From contig NZ_LKIU01000002.1 in NCBI RefSeq assembly GCF_001307035.1, positions 541,088-605,087 of the forward strand: a DNA stretch of 64,000 nt. Direction: 5' to 3'. Source of the DNA: Arthrobacter sp. Edens01. Its GTDB lineage: Bacteria; Actinomycetota; Actinomycetes; Actinomycetales; Micrococcaceae. How positions within the stretch are numbered: the stretch's first letter is position 1; every line of letters begins with the position of its first letter. The notes below the pieces were generated by a model, which worked only from the letters and a program-made list of their open reading frames with translations, was not told the origin of the DNA and made no database searches. Made by a program: the position numbers and the translations under genes. Positions 42,522 through 50,649 of the stretch are shown here, piece by piece.

Positions 42522-43800
42522 TCTTCCTTCCCTGCCACGTTATGGGGCCGGTGTCGTCGGAGGCACGCCAGTCATCCGGGAGCAGGTGGTCCAGGACGTC
42601 GTCGACTGTCACTGCTCCCACCAGGCGTCCGGTGTCGTTGACCACCGGCAATGAGTTCAAGTTGTAGGTTGCCAGCATCCGGGAAATCTCCGCGATGTTG
42701 GCGAAGTCCCGCACCGGCTCCAGATCGGTATCGAGGATGTTGCCCAGGGCCTCCGGGGGAGCGGTGCGCAGCAGCTGCTGGATGTGCACGACGCCGAGGT
42801 AGCGGCCCGTGGGCGTCTCCAGGGGCGGCCGGCACACGTAGATCGAGGAGGCCAGGGCCGGGGTGAGTTCTTCCCGGCGCACGTGTGCCAGGGCTTCAGC
42901 CACCGTGGCCTCGGGCGGCAGGATCACCGGGACCGGCGTCATCAGTGAACCGGCAGTGTCCTCTTCATACTGCAGCAGCCGGCGCACGTCACGGGCGTCC
43001 TCCGGCTCCATCAGCTGCAGGAGCTCTTCCTTCTGCTCCTCGGGAAGCTCGTTGAGGAGGTCAGCGGCGTCGTCGGGGTCCATTTCCTCGAGCACGTCGG
43101 CGGCACGCTCAACGTCCAGGGACTGCAGGATCTGCACCTGGTCGTCGTCGGGCAGTTCCTGCAGCACGTCCGCGAGGCGTTCATCCTGCAGTTCGCTGGC
43201 CACCTCGATACGGCGCTTGCCGCTCATTTCGTGCAGTGCCTCAGCGAAGTCTGCGGGCTTGAGGTCATCATGCTGGGCGACGAACTGTGTCGCAGCCTGG
43301 GGTCCGGTGATGTCCCAGTGGCCAACCTCGGGCCACTCGATAATGAGCAGCTCACCCTTGCGGCGCAGACTGCGCAGGCGGGAACCGCCCCCGCCGCGCC
43401 GCACGAACAAACTTGAAACGTGCCAGTCACCGGCGCGGTTCTGCTCAATGGCGATGTCTTCGACGGTTGCTTCCCCGCTGCCGTCAGCCAGGACAACCCG
43501 GCTGTCGAACAGCTCAGCGACCACCAGCATTTCCGCCCCGCGCTGCTGGAACCGGCGCAGGTTCACCAGGCCCGTGCAGATGATCTGGCTCGGGTCCATG
43601 GAGGTGATGCGCGTGATGGGCACAAACACGCGTTTCTTGCCGGGAACCTCGACGACGATTCCCACCGCCTGGGGCGGGCGGCCCGCGCCGCGGTCCAGTA
43701 CGACGGCGTCGCGGAGCCGGCCCAGCCGGTCGCCCAGGGGGTCGAAGACATCCAGGCCCAACAGCCGTGCAATGAAGACGCGCGTAGGATTTGTACTCAC
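42514..43800 (-). CDS. Soluble MgtE N-terminal / CBS domain protein with PRC-barrel start
   Basis: The N-terminal PRC-barrel-like part (FIARLLGLDVFDPLGDRLGRLRDAVV to about residue 80, then a second such unit around ELFDSRVVLADGSGEATVEDIAI) precedes an MgtE_N helical superdomain (residues about 215-310, RLADVLQELPDDDQVQILQSLDVERAADVLEEMDPDDAADLLNELPEEQKEELLQLM). A CBS pair runs to the C-terminus. No transmembrane magnesium channel follows, so it is not itself a transporter. It may sense Mg2+ or nucleotides. The start was set to GTG 43800, where TAGCCT lies 7 nt upstream; the longer frame to 43902 adds an unlikely tail. DUF1003 and mrp are downstream. Confidence 0.85.
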   Translation of the reverse strand: MSTNPTRVFIARLLGLDVFDPLGDRLGRLRDAVVLDRGAGRPPQAVGIVVEVPGKKRVFVPITRITSMDPSQIICTGLVNLRRFQQRGAEMLVVAELFDSRVVLADGSGEATVEDIAIEQNRAGDWHVSSLFVRRGGGGSRLRSLRRKGELLIIEWPEVGHWDITGPQAATQFVAQHDDLKPADFAEALHEMSGKRRIEVASELQDERLADVLQELPDDDQVQILQSLDVERAADVLEEMDPDDAADLLNELPEEQKEELLQLMEPEDARDVRRLLQYEEDTAGSLMTPVPVILPPEATVAEALAHVRREELTPALASSIYVCRPPLETPTGRYLGVVHIQQLLRTAPPEALGNILDTDLEPVRDFANIAEISRMLATYNLNSLPVVNDTGRLVGAVTVDDVLDHLLPDDWRASDDTGPITWQGRKNG

Positions 43801-43807
43801 CCTACTT

Positions 43808-43813
43808 AGGCTA
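43808..43813 (-). promoter_or_regulatory. -10 box for leaderless MgtE_N/CBS operon
   Basis: TAGCCT on the minus strand is followed by AAGTAGG and the GTG at 43800. No ribosome site is present. Confidence 0.5.
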
Positions 43814-43920
43814 CTTGGCGGGGGCAGGATCGGTGCATTTATGGGACCGGGCGCCGTGCCGGCGTTCACTGCCAGCGATACATTGGCGCACAATCGGCGC
43901 AACTGCGAAAGAATAGGGGA

Positions 43921-44886
43921 ATGTCGAACCTATTTGGCGCCTCATCCCCGCGGGACCTCGGACGAACACTGCCCAGGGGTGAGCTGGTTGGCCGCTACAC
44001 TGCCTACCTGGACGCCCAGAAGGCAGTTGACTACCTCGCGGATTCAAAGTTTCCCGTCCACCTTGTCAGCATTGTCGGCAACGAACTGAAGTCCGTGGAA
44101 CGGGTGACCGGCCGCCTGACGTACCCGCGCGTGGCCATGTCCAGTGCCGCGACCGGTGCCTGGTTCGGCCTTTTCGTGGGCCTTGCGCTCATGCTTTTCG
44201 GCGGCGGGGATTCATACCTTTCGCTGATCCCGTCCATGGCACTCGGTGCGATTTTCTGGCTGCTTTTCGGGGTGCTGGCCTATGCCTTCCAGCGCGGACG
44301 CCGTGACTTCACATCCACCAGCCAGGTGGTCGCCACAAGCTACGACGTGGTGGTGGCGCCGGAAGCTGCAAACGAGGCCCGCCGCCTGCTTTCCCAGCTG
44401 CCCATGGTGGGCCAGAGCGGACACCCGGCACCGCAGGCGGGCCAGCCTCCCTTCCAGCAGCCTCCCTACCCCGGCCAGCCGGCGCAGCCCGGTACCGCAC
44501 CTGAACGTCCCTCCACCTGGGCCGATCCCTACGGCACCCGCGGAGCGGGACGCCAGGATGCGCCCGCCGGGACCGGGACTCCGGAGAACTCCGGTGCGCA
44601 CGCGGCACCGGGACAGCCTGTCCCCGGGCAGCCGGTGCAGGGCCAGCCCCAGCCGCAGCCTGCACAGCCTTCCGGAACGCCGCGCGGCCAGTTCCCCGAC
44701 CTGCCCGACGGCCGTCCCCGCTACGGTGTCCGGCTTCCCGCCGCCCAGCAGGAAAGCCCGAAGGAAGCTCCCGCGCCGGCCGGCGCCTCCCAGCCGAAAC
44801 CGGGCCATGGAGAACAACAGCCGGTTCACGAGCAGCCCGCTCCGCAGGACGGCGGGGACTCCCGCACATCCGGTGAAGGGCGCTAG
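43921..44886 (+). CDS. General stress protein (YflT/GSP17M-like) with Pro/Gln-rich tail
   Basis: The N-terminal half is a YflT-type stress domain: GRYTAYLDAQKAVDYLADSKFPVHLVSIVGNELKSVERVTGRLTYPRVAMSSAATGAWFGLFVGLALMLFG. It has two short membrane helices (about residues 78-98 and 104-122). From about residue 160 onward the protein is low complexity, rich in Pro, Gln and Gly (QAGQPPFQQPPYPGQPAQPG), and likely disordered. The family is induced by stress in Bacillus, but the molecular role is unknown. It diverges from the MgtE_N/CBS operon. The large palindrome at 44900-44955 follows directly. Confidence 0.85.
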   Translation: MSNLFGASSPRDLGRTLPRGELVGRYTAYLDAQKAVDYLADSKFPVHLVSIVGNELKSVERVTGRLTYPRVAMSSAATGAWFGLFVGLALMLFGGGDSYLSLIPSMALGAIFWLLFGVLAYAFQRGRRDFTSTSQVVATSYDVVVAPEAANEARRLLSQLPMVGQSGHPAPQAGQPPFQQPPYPGQPAQPGTAPERPSTWADPYGTRGAGRQDAPAGTGTPENSGAHAAPGQPVPGQPVQGQPQPQPAQPSGTPRGQFPDLPDGRPRYGVRLPAAQQESPKEAPAPAGASQPKPGHGEQQPVHEQPAPQDGGDSRTSGEGR

Positions 44887-44899
44887 CGCATACGCTGCC

Positions 44900-44955
44900 C
44901 GAACATACAGAAACTGCCCGTTTGGAAATCCAAACGGGCAGTTTCTGTATGTTCG
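44900..44955. terminator. Perfect 56-bp hairpin, copy B of a repeated element
   Basis: Two 27-nt perfectly complementary arms (44900-44926 and 44929-44955) enclose AA. It lies between convergent genes (general stress protein and pepP). The inner 20 bp and the right flank are essentially identical to copy A at 13904-13945. Confidence 0.85.
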
Positions 44956-44972
44956 ATACTGTTTTCGGAAGG

Positions 44973-46565
44973 CTACGACGCGTAGATCCCGGCCATCCAG
45001 TCCTCGACGTCGGACGGGTCGCGGGGCAGTGCAGCACTGAGGTTCTCGGGGCCGTCTGCCGTGATCAGGACGTCGTCCTCGATCCGCACACCAATGCCGC
45101 GGTACTCCTCGGGGATGCTGAGGTCCTCTTCCTTGAAGTACAGGCCGGGCTCAATGGTGAACACCATGCCCTCTTCGATGATGCCGTCCAGGTACAGTTC
45201 ACGCCGTGCCTGGGCGCAGTCATGCACATCCAGGCCCAGGTGGTGGCTTGTACCGTGGGGCATCCAGCGCCGGTGCTGCTGGCCCTGTTCGGAGAGTGCT
45301 TCCTCCAGCGGAACCGGCAACAGGCCCCATTCCTGGAGACGCTCTGCCAGCACCCGTACGGCGGCGGCATGCACATCACGGAACTTGTTGCCCGGCTTTG
45401 CGGCAGCGAAACCGGCATCAGCGGCGTCCAGGACAGCCTGGTACACGCGGCGCTGCACTTCGGAGTACGTACCGTTGACCGGCAGGGTCCGGGTGATGTC
45501 CGCGGTGTAGAGGCTGTCCGCTTCCACACCGGCGTCCAGCAGCAGCAGGTCCCCGGCCTTCACTGCGCCGTTGTTGCGGATCCAGTGAAGCACCGTGGCG
45601 TTGTTGCCGGCAGCGGCGATGGTGTCGTAGCCGAGGTCGTTGCCTTCTTCCCGGGCACGGGCGAAGAATGCACCTTCGACGACGCGTTCCCCGCGCGGGT
45701 GGGTAATGGCGCGGGGGAGAGCCTTCACAACTTCGGTGAAGCCGTTCACGGTTGCGGCGACTGCCTCGCGCATCTGTTCGATTTCCCAGGCGTCCTTGAC
45801 CAGGCGCAGCTCCGAAAGGGCTTCGGTGAGCTCTTCATCCTTTGAATCGAGGGCGCTGAAGTCCATGTTTTCCGGGTCGAGCGCGGTGTTGTAGCGGACG
45901 GTGTCCACCAGCGCGTCGACCATTTCATCGACCTTGCGCAGCAGCCGCACGGACACTCCGCCGAACTGCGGGTCGCCTACGTTGGACGTGATGGCGGTTT
46001 CAGCCTCGGAGAGGTCCCGGGTCGGCAGGTCCACGAGTGCGCTGACCTGTTCCAGGTTCATCCTCGACCCGATCCAGAATGCGCCGTAGCGTGCGTTGGA
46101 ATAGAACTCTTCATTGTCGGTGCCGGCCAGCGGACGGAAGTAGAGGGTAGCGGTGTGGTGGCCGCCGTCGTCGCCCTTGCCTTCTTCCACCGGTTCCAGG
46201 ACCAGGACGGCGTCCGGTTCGTGGTCCAGGCCCAGACCGGTGAGGTGGGCGAACCCGGAGTGCGGACGGAACCGGTAATCGGTGTCGTTGGAGCGGACCT
46301 TCAGGGGGCCGGCCGGGATAACCAGGCGCTCGCCCTTGAAACGCTCGGAGAGTGCACGGCGGCGGGCGGCCGCGTGGGGAGCCACTGCGGACTGCTCCGG
46401 AAGCTCATCGGACGCGGACGCCCAGCCGGAGGACATAAAGTCCTTGAACGCCTGCGATGTGGGGCGCTGGGAACGGTTGTTCACCCGGTCCTCAAGCGGC
46501 TGTCCCTCGGACAGTTCCTCAAGGCCGGAATCGGCGGGGTTCATGGAATTGGCTTCAGTACTCAC
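44973..46565 (-). CDS. pepP: Xaa-Pro aminopeptidase (M24B)
   Basis: A cytosolic di-manganese aminopeptidase that removes residues before proline. The N-terminal creatinase-like domain (AMP_N; ERLVIPAGPLKVRSNDTDYRFRPHSGFAHLTGL) is followed by the pita-bread domain, whose five metal ligands are all visible: LLLDAGVEADSLYTADITRT (two Asp), GTSHHLGLDVHD (His), TIEPGLYF (Glu) and VRIEDDVLIT (Glu). The length of 530 aa includes an N-terminal extension common in actinobacteria. It starts GTG at 46565 and is monocistronic. Confidence 0.94.
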   Translation of the reverse strand: MSTEANSMNPADSGLEELSEGQPLEDRVNNRSQRPTSQAFKDFMSSGWASASDELPEQSAVAPHAAARRRALSERFKGERLVIPAGPLKVRSNDTDYRFRPHSGFAHLTGLGLDHEPDAVLVLEPVEEGKGDDGGHHTATLYFRPLAGTDNEEFYSNARYGAFWIGSRMNLEQVSALVDLPTRDLSEAETAITSNVGDPQFGGVSVRLLRKVDEMVDALVDTVRYNTALDPENMDFSALDSKDEELTEALSELRLVKDAWEIEQMREAVAATVNGFTEVVKALPRAITHPRGERVVEGAFFARAREEGNDLGYDTIAAAGNNATVLHWIRNNGAVKAGDLLLLDAGVEADSLYTADITRTLPVNGTYSEVQRRVYQAVLDAADAGFAAAKPGNKFRDVHAAAVRVLAERLQEWGLLPVPLEEALSEQGQQHRRWMPHGTSHHLGLDVHDCAQARRELYLDGIIEEGMVFTIEPGLYFKEEDLSIPEEYRGIGVRIEDDVLITADGPENLSAALPRDPSDVEDWMAGIYAS

Positions 46566-46653
46566 CTGTCTATGCTCTCACCGGCAGTTAACAAGGCCAA
46601 ACATGCCCTGGCCTCCGCGGAGCGCCAACGCCGGATCCGCGCGGCTAACCGCG

Positions 46654-46659
46654 TAGATT
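46654..46659 (+). promoter_or_regulatory. -10 box or close ribosome site for the PHP gene
   Basis: TAGATT is followed by GGAGGG and the GTG at 46666. GGAGGG would be too close to be an efficient ribosome site, so leaderless expression is more likely. Confidence 0.4.
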
Positions 46660-46665
46660 GGAGGG

Positions 46666-47514
46666 GTGAGAATCGACCTGCACACCCACTCCAATGTTTC
46701 GGACGGCACGGAAGCGCCCGGGGCAGTGATGGCCTCCGCCGCCGCCGCCGGACTGGATGCCGTGGCGCTGACGGACCACGACTCCACTGCAGGGTGGGGC
46801 GAGGCAGCCGAAGCGGCCCGCACCCTGGGCCTGATATTCGTTCCGGGCATGGAGGTCTCCTGCCGCACCGAGGACGGGATCAGCGTCCATGTGCTGTCCT
46901 ACCTCCACGACCCGTCCCATCCGGGTCTGCTGGCCGAGATCGCCAAGTCCCGCTCGGCGCGGGTAAGCCGGGCAGAACGCATGGTGGAACGGCTTGCCGA
47001 GGACTACCCCATCAGCTGGGCAGACGTGCAGGAACAGGTTGCTCCCGGCGCCACTATTGGCCGGCCGCATATTGCCGATGCGCTGGTTGCCGCCGGGGTG
47101 GTGCCTTCGCGATCGGCTGCTTTCGCCGGAATCCTGACCGGACGCTCTCGCTATTTCGTGGCGCACTATGCCCCCGATCCCGCGCATGCGGTGCGCCTGA
47201 TCCGGGACGCCGGGGGAGTGCCCGTTTTTGCACACCCCGAGGCGTCCGCGCGCGGACGTGTGGTGGGAGAACGGACTTACCTGGAAATGATCGACGCCGG
47301 GCTGGCCGGCGTGGAGATTGAACATCGGGACAACCCCCAGGACGGCCGCGCCTACCTGCGCCGGCTGGCTGCTGAGCATTCCCTGCTGGTGACCGGCTCC
47401 AGCGATTACCACGGAACGGGCAAGCCGAACCTGCTGGGGGAAAACACCACCAGCGCCGAAGTCCTGGAACGGATTACTGAACTGGGTACGGGCACGCCCG
47501 TCGTCCGGCCATAA
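46666..47514 (+). CDS. PHP domain phosphoesterase (YciV/RNase AM-like)
   Basis: A metal-dependent phosphoesterase of the PHP superfamily. Related proteins act on 3',5'-nucleoside bisphosphates or as 5'-3' RNases (RNase AM). Metal-binding motifs are RIDLHTHSNVSDGTEAP (residues 2-18), LTDHDSTAGW, PGMEVSC, and late HPEASARGR and GSSDYHG. The length of 282 aa is normal. The GTG start at 46666 is preceded immediately by TAGATTGGAGGG. A short direct repeat GTCCGGCCATAA covers its stop codon and recurs 15 nt later. Confidence 0.92.
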   Translation: MRIDLHTHSNVSDGTEAPGAVMASAAAAGLDAVALTDHDSTAGWGEAAEAARTLGLIFVPGMEVSCRTEDGISVHVLSYLHDPSHPGLLAEIAKSRSARVSRAERMVERLAEDYPISWADVQEQVAPGATIGRPHIADALVAAGVVPSRSAAFAGILTGRSRYFVAHYAPDPAHAVRLIRDAGGVPVFAHPEASARGRVVGERTYLEMIDAGLAGVEIEHRDNPQDGRAYLRRLAAEHSLLVTGSSDYHGTGKPNLLGENTTSAEVLERITELGTGTPVVRP

Positions 47515-47529
47515 CTGGTCCGGCCATAA
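47503..47529 (+). repeat. Short direct repeat duplicating the PHP gene stop
   Basis: GTCCGGCCATAA occurs at 47503-47514 and again at 47518-47529, in the same frame, so the last three codons plus stop are present twice. A partial third copy follows near 47536. Confidence 0.6.
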
Positions 47530-47565
47530 GAAGTAGTCCGGCAGGAGCCATCCGGTCCCTGGCGG

Positions 47566-48522
47566 CTAGAGCGCTGCAGGCGCCGGTCCCGGGTCCACGG
47601 ACTCGGCCGGTGCGTTCTTCGGGGCCGCAGCGCGCCTGGCCCGGACGCGTTTTGGCTTGGCCGGCACCAGTACCTTTGCGGCATGTCCCAGCCGGCGCTC
47701 CATAACCTCAATGGCCTGCGGGTTCGCGTCGACGCAGACAAACCGGCGGCCGAGCTTCTCGGCTACCGCTCCGAGGGTTCCGGATCCCGCGAAGAAATCG
47801 AGCACCCAGTCGCCCTCGCGGCTGGAAGCGGCGACGGCGCGGCGGAGCAGGCCTTCAGGTTTCTGGGTCGGATAGCCGGTCTTTTCCCGACCGGTGGGGG
47901 AGACAATTGTGTGCCACCAGACGTCGGTGGGCAGCTTGCCAAGCGCCACCTTCTCGGGCGTCACCAGTCCGGGCGCCATATAGGGCTCCCGGTCCACTTC
48001 AGCATTATTGAAGTGATACGCAGCGGGATTCTTTACATAGACCAGGATGTTGTCATGTTTGGCCGGCCAGCGGTTCTTGGCCCGTCCGCCGTAGTCGTAC
48101 GCCCAGATGATTTCATTCAGGAAACAGTCACGGCCAAAAAGGGCATCGAGCATCACCTTGACGTAGTGCACCTCGCGGTAATCCAGGTGCACGTAGAGAG
48201 TTCCGTCGTCAGCCAGCAGGCGCCAGGCTTCTGCCATCCGGGGTTCAAGGAACGCCCAGTAATCTTCGAAGGCATCGTCGTAGCTGGAGAGCAGTCCTTT
48301 GACCGTGGTGTAGCTGCGGCCCTTGAACCCAGTCCGGTCGCCGGTTCCCTCGACGCTGCGGACCATGGTGGTCTGCTGCCGGCGCTGCGCCCGGCCGGTG
48401 TTAAACGGGGGATCGACGTAGATCAGGGTAAAGGAGCCGTCCGGCAGGGTCGGCAGATAGTCCGCATTGTCTGCGTGGACTATCAGCGACCCGCCGTCCG
48501 GCGTCCAGTTAGGTGTGCTCAT
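47566..48522 (-). CDS. Orphan DNA methyltransferase (adenine-N6 / cytosine-N4 type)
   Basis: The catalytic motif DPPF (IYVDPPFNTGRAQRR, about residues 35-49) comes before the SAM motif VLDFFAGSGTLGAVA (about 243-257), the permuted beta order. The region after DPPF, SSYDDAFEDYWAFLEPRMAEAWRLLADDGTLYVHLDYREVHYVKVMLDALFG, is typical of these enzymes. The C-terminus ends in a basic/proline-rich tail. No restriction endonuclease gene is next to it, so it is an orphan, possibly regulatory or epigenetic. The recognition site is unknown. No clear ribosome site precedes the ATG. Confidence 0.92.
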   Translation of the reverse strand: MSTPNWTPDGGSLIVHADNADYLPTLPDGSFTLIYVDPPFNTGRAQRRQQTTMVRSVEGTGDRTGFKGRSYTTVKGLLSSYDDAFEDYWAFLEPRMAEAWRLLADDGTLYVHLDYREVHYVKVMLDALFGRDCFLNEIIWAYDYGGRAKNRWPAKHDNILVYVKNPAAYHFNNAEVDREPYMAPGLVTPEKVALGKLPTDVWWHTIVSPTGREKTGYPTQKPEGLLRRAVAASSREGDWVLDFFAGSGTLGAVAEKLGRRFVCVDANPQAIEVMERRLGHAAKVLVPAKPKRVRARRAAAPKNAPAESVDPGPAPAAL

Positions 48523-48543
48523 CCGTGTGCAGGTGATCCCGGC

Positions 48544-50193
48544 CTATTCGGCGGCGGGTGCCTTGCTGACTACCTCACCGTTGCGGCGGCGGGTACGGCT
48601 CCGGTTCCGGCGGGGACGGTCGGACTTGGCAGATTCGCCGGCTGCGGCGGGTGCTTCAGCTGCCTTCTCCGGGCTGCGGCCTGAGCCGTCGCGTGAACCC
48701 TCACGGGAGCCGCGGGCACGGTCGGAGCTGCGTCCGCGGTCGGAGGACCGGCCGCCGGAGCGCTGGCCCGAATCGGAGCGTGGAGCGCGGCGTCCGCCGG
48801 ACTTGCCGGTCTCGCCGAGGTCTTCCAGCTTCTCAGCATCGATGCCGGCCAGCACACGCTTGTTGCGCGGCAGGCGGCCCTTGGTGCCTTCGGGAATGTC
48901 GAGGTCGGTGTACAGGTGGGGAGAGGAGGAGTACGTCTCCACCGGCTCCGCCTGGTCCATGCCCAGGGCCTTGTTGATCAGGCCCCAGCGGGGAACATCG
49001 TCCCAGTCCACGAACGTGACGGCCGTTCCCTTGTTGCCGGCGCGGCCGGTGCGGCCCACACGGTGCAGATAGGTCTTTTCGTCCTCGGGGCACTGGTAGT
49101 TGATCACGTGCGTGACGTCGTCGACGTCGATGCCGCGGGCGGCGACGTCGGTGGCAACCAGCACGTCGACCTTCTCGTTGCGGAAGGCACGCATGGCCTG
49201 CTCACGGGCGCCCTGGCCCAGATCGCCGTGGATGGCGGCGGCAGCGAAGCCGCGGTCCACCAGTTCCTCGGAGAGCTTGGCGGCGGTGCGCTTGGTCTTG
49301 GTGAAGATGATGGTGCGGCCGCGGCCGCGGGACTGCAGGATACGAGCCACGACCTCGCTCTTGTCCAGGTTATGCGCCCGGTAGACAACCTGGCGGATGT
49401 CCTTCTTGGTCAGGCCTTCATCTTCGGGATCAGCTGCACGGATGTGCGTCGGCTTGGTCATGTAGCGGCGGGCCATGGCGACGACGGGGCCGGGCATGGT
49501 CGCGGAGAAGAGCAGCGTCTGGCGGGTTGCAGGGGTGGCTGCCATCAGGGTCTCGACGTCGGGGAGGAAGCCGAGGTCCAGCATCTCGTCCGCTTCGTCG
49601 AGCACCACAATGCGCACGTTCTTCAGCGACAGCTGGCGGCGGTTGTGCAGGTCGATCAGGCGCCCGGGGGTGCCGACGACGATTTCAACGCCCGCCTCGA
49701 GCGCTTCGATCTGCGGTTCGTAGGCACGGCCGCCGTAGATGGTGACGATGCGCGCGCCGCGGCGGCGTGCCGCCGTCGTGAGGTCGCTGGCCACCTGGAC
49801 CGCAAGCTCACGGGTGGGGACTACGATCAGGGCCTGCGGGGCGCCCGGCGCGGGCAGGGCGTTATAACCCTCATCGGCGGGGACCACTACGCGCTGGAGC
49901 GCGGGAATGCCGAAACCGAGCGTCTTGCCGGTGCCGGTCTTGGCCTGCCCGATGATGTCGTGGCCGCCCAGGGCAACCGGAAGCGTCATCGACTGGATGG
50001 GGAAGGGGTGGGTGATGCCGGCCTCTGCCAGAGATTCCACGATCTCGCTGCGGACACCGAAATCGGCGAACGTCAGTTCGGGAATCTCGGCAGCTGCTTC
50101 CGTGGTGGCGATGGTCTCGGTGACATCGAGTTCTTCATTGCTGTCATCAGCGGTCAGCGACGCATCGCTGACCTGGGAAAGTTCAGTGTTCAA
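48544..50193 (-). CDS. DEAD-box RNA helicase (RhlE/DeaD-like)
   Basis: An ATP-dependent RNA helicase for mRNA and ribosome remodelling, often cold-induced. All motifs are present: FADFGV Q-motif region, AKTGTGKT (I), PTRELAVQ (Ia), GTPGR, VLDEADEM (II), FSATMP (III), IIFTKTKRTA (IV), VATDVAARGIDVDDV (V) and HRVGRTGRAGNKG (VI). The C-terminal region, from about residue 450, is Arg/Ser/Gly-rich for RNA binding. The start appears to be TTG at 50193; no ATG or GTG lies between it and the conserved Q-motif. A roughly 450-bp gene-free region precedes it. The orthologue in mycobacteria (rhlE, Rv3211) has the same neighbours. Confidence 0.95.
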   Translation of the reverse strand: MNTELSQVSDASLTADDSNEELDVTETIATTEAAAEIPELTFADFGVRSEIVESLAEAGITHPFPIQSMTLPVALGGHDIIGQAKTGTGKTLGFGIPALQRVVVPADEGYNALPAPGAPQALIVVPTRELAVQVASDLTTAARRRGARIVTIYGGRAYEPQIEALEAGVEIVVGTPGRLIDLHNRRQLSLKNVRIVVLDEADEMLDLGFLPDVETLMAATPATRQTLLFSATMPGPVVAMARRYMTKPTHIRAADPEDEGLTKKDIRQVVYRAHNLDKSEVVARILQSRGRGRTIIFTKTKRTAAKLSEELVDRGFAAAAIHGDLGQGAREQAMRAFRNEKVDVLVATDVAARGIDVDDVTHVINYQCPEDEKTYLHRVGRTGRAGNKGTAVTFVDWDDVPRWGLINKALGMDQAEPVETYSSSPHLYTDLDIPEGTKGRLPRNKRVLAGIDAEKLEDLGETGKSGGRRAPRSDSGQRSGGRSSDRGRSSDRARGSREGSRDGSGRSPEKAAEAPAAAGESAKSDRPRRNRSRTRRRNGEVVSKAPAAE

Positions 50194-50637
50194 TTACATA
50201 CCGTTCAGTTAGGCATTCTGCGCTGCCGCGCTCGACGAGGGGGCATAGGGCCCATCCCGGAGCGGTGGCACGCAGGTGATGCGTCCAGCGGAAGCCGATC
50301 GCGGGCTAACAACTGCTGGCCACTCCAACTGCATTCGGCAAAGGCAGCGGCCGGAAAATATCAAGATCGCGTAGGTACTGCGGGTCTCACAACCGGGTTG
50401 GTTAGTGTCTCCAACCGGCATTTCAAGAAGGTTTCAAGAAGTGGGAACGACCGGGCATCCATTTACTACCATTCCAGTCTACCCGGTACAGCCCCGCGGA
50501 CCCGCATTTGGCTTCCCAGCGCGTTAGCCTCCGCGCCCCCGCCCCGGCGGCGGTGTGCGCCCACACAGGCAGAAGGGCCATGACAGAGTTTGAAGCCGCA
50601 GGGGGGTGGAAGTGGATTGCGACCCGCGACACACCGG
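50194..50637. other. Gene-free region upstream of the helicase and ferritin-like genes
   Basis: About 440 bp with no supported gene. On the minus strand it would form a long helicase leader. It contains a direct repeat TTTCAAGAAG at about 50423 and 50434, and a possible stem CCGGGTTGG/CCAACCGG near 50392-50420. A weak frame runs into the ferritin-like gene but starts far upstream of its first conserved residues. Confidence 0.4.
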
Positions 50638-50643
50638 TACGCT
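50638..50643 (+). promoter_or_regulatory. -10 box for leaderless ferritin-like gene
   Basis: TACGCT is followed by GGGCAC and the ATG at 50650. No ribosome site is present. Confidence 0.5.
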
Positions 50644-50649
50644 GGGCAC

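Noticed and set aside
41301-42641. 446-codon plus-strand frame over mrp and DUF1003
   Set aside because: It crosses two clear minus-strand genes and has no recognisable fold.
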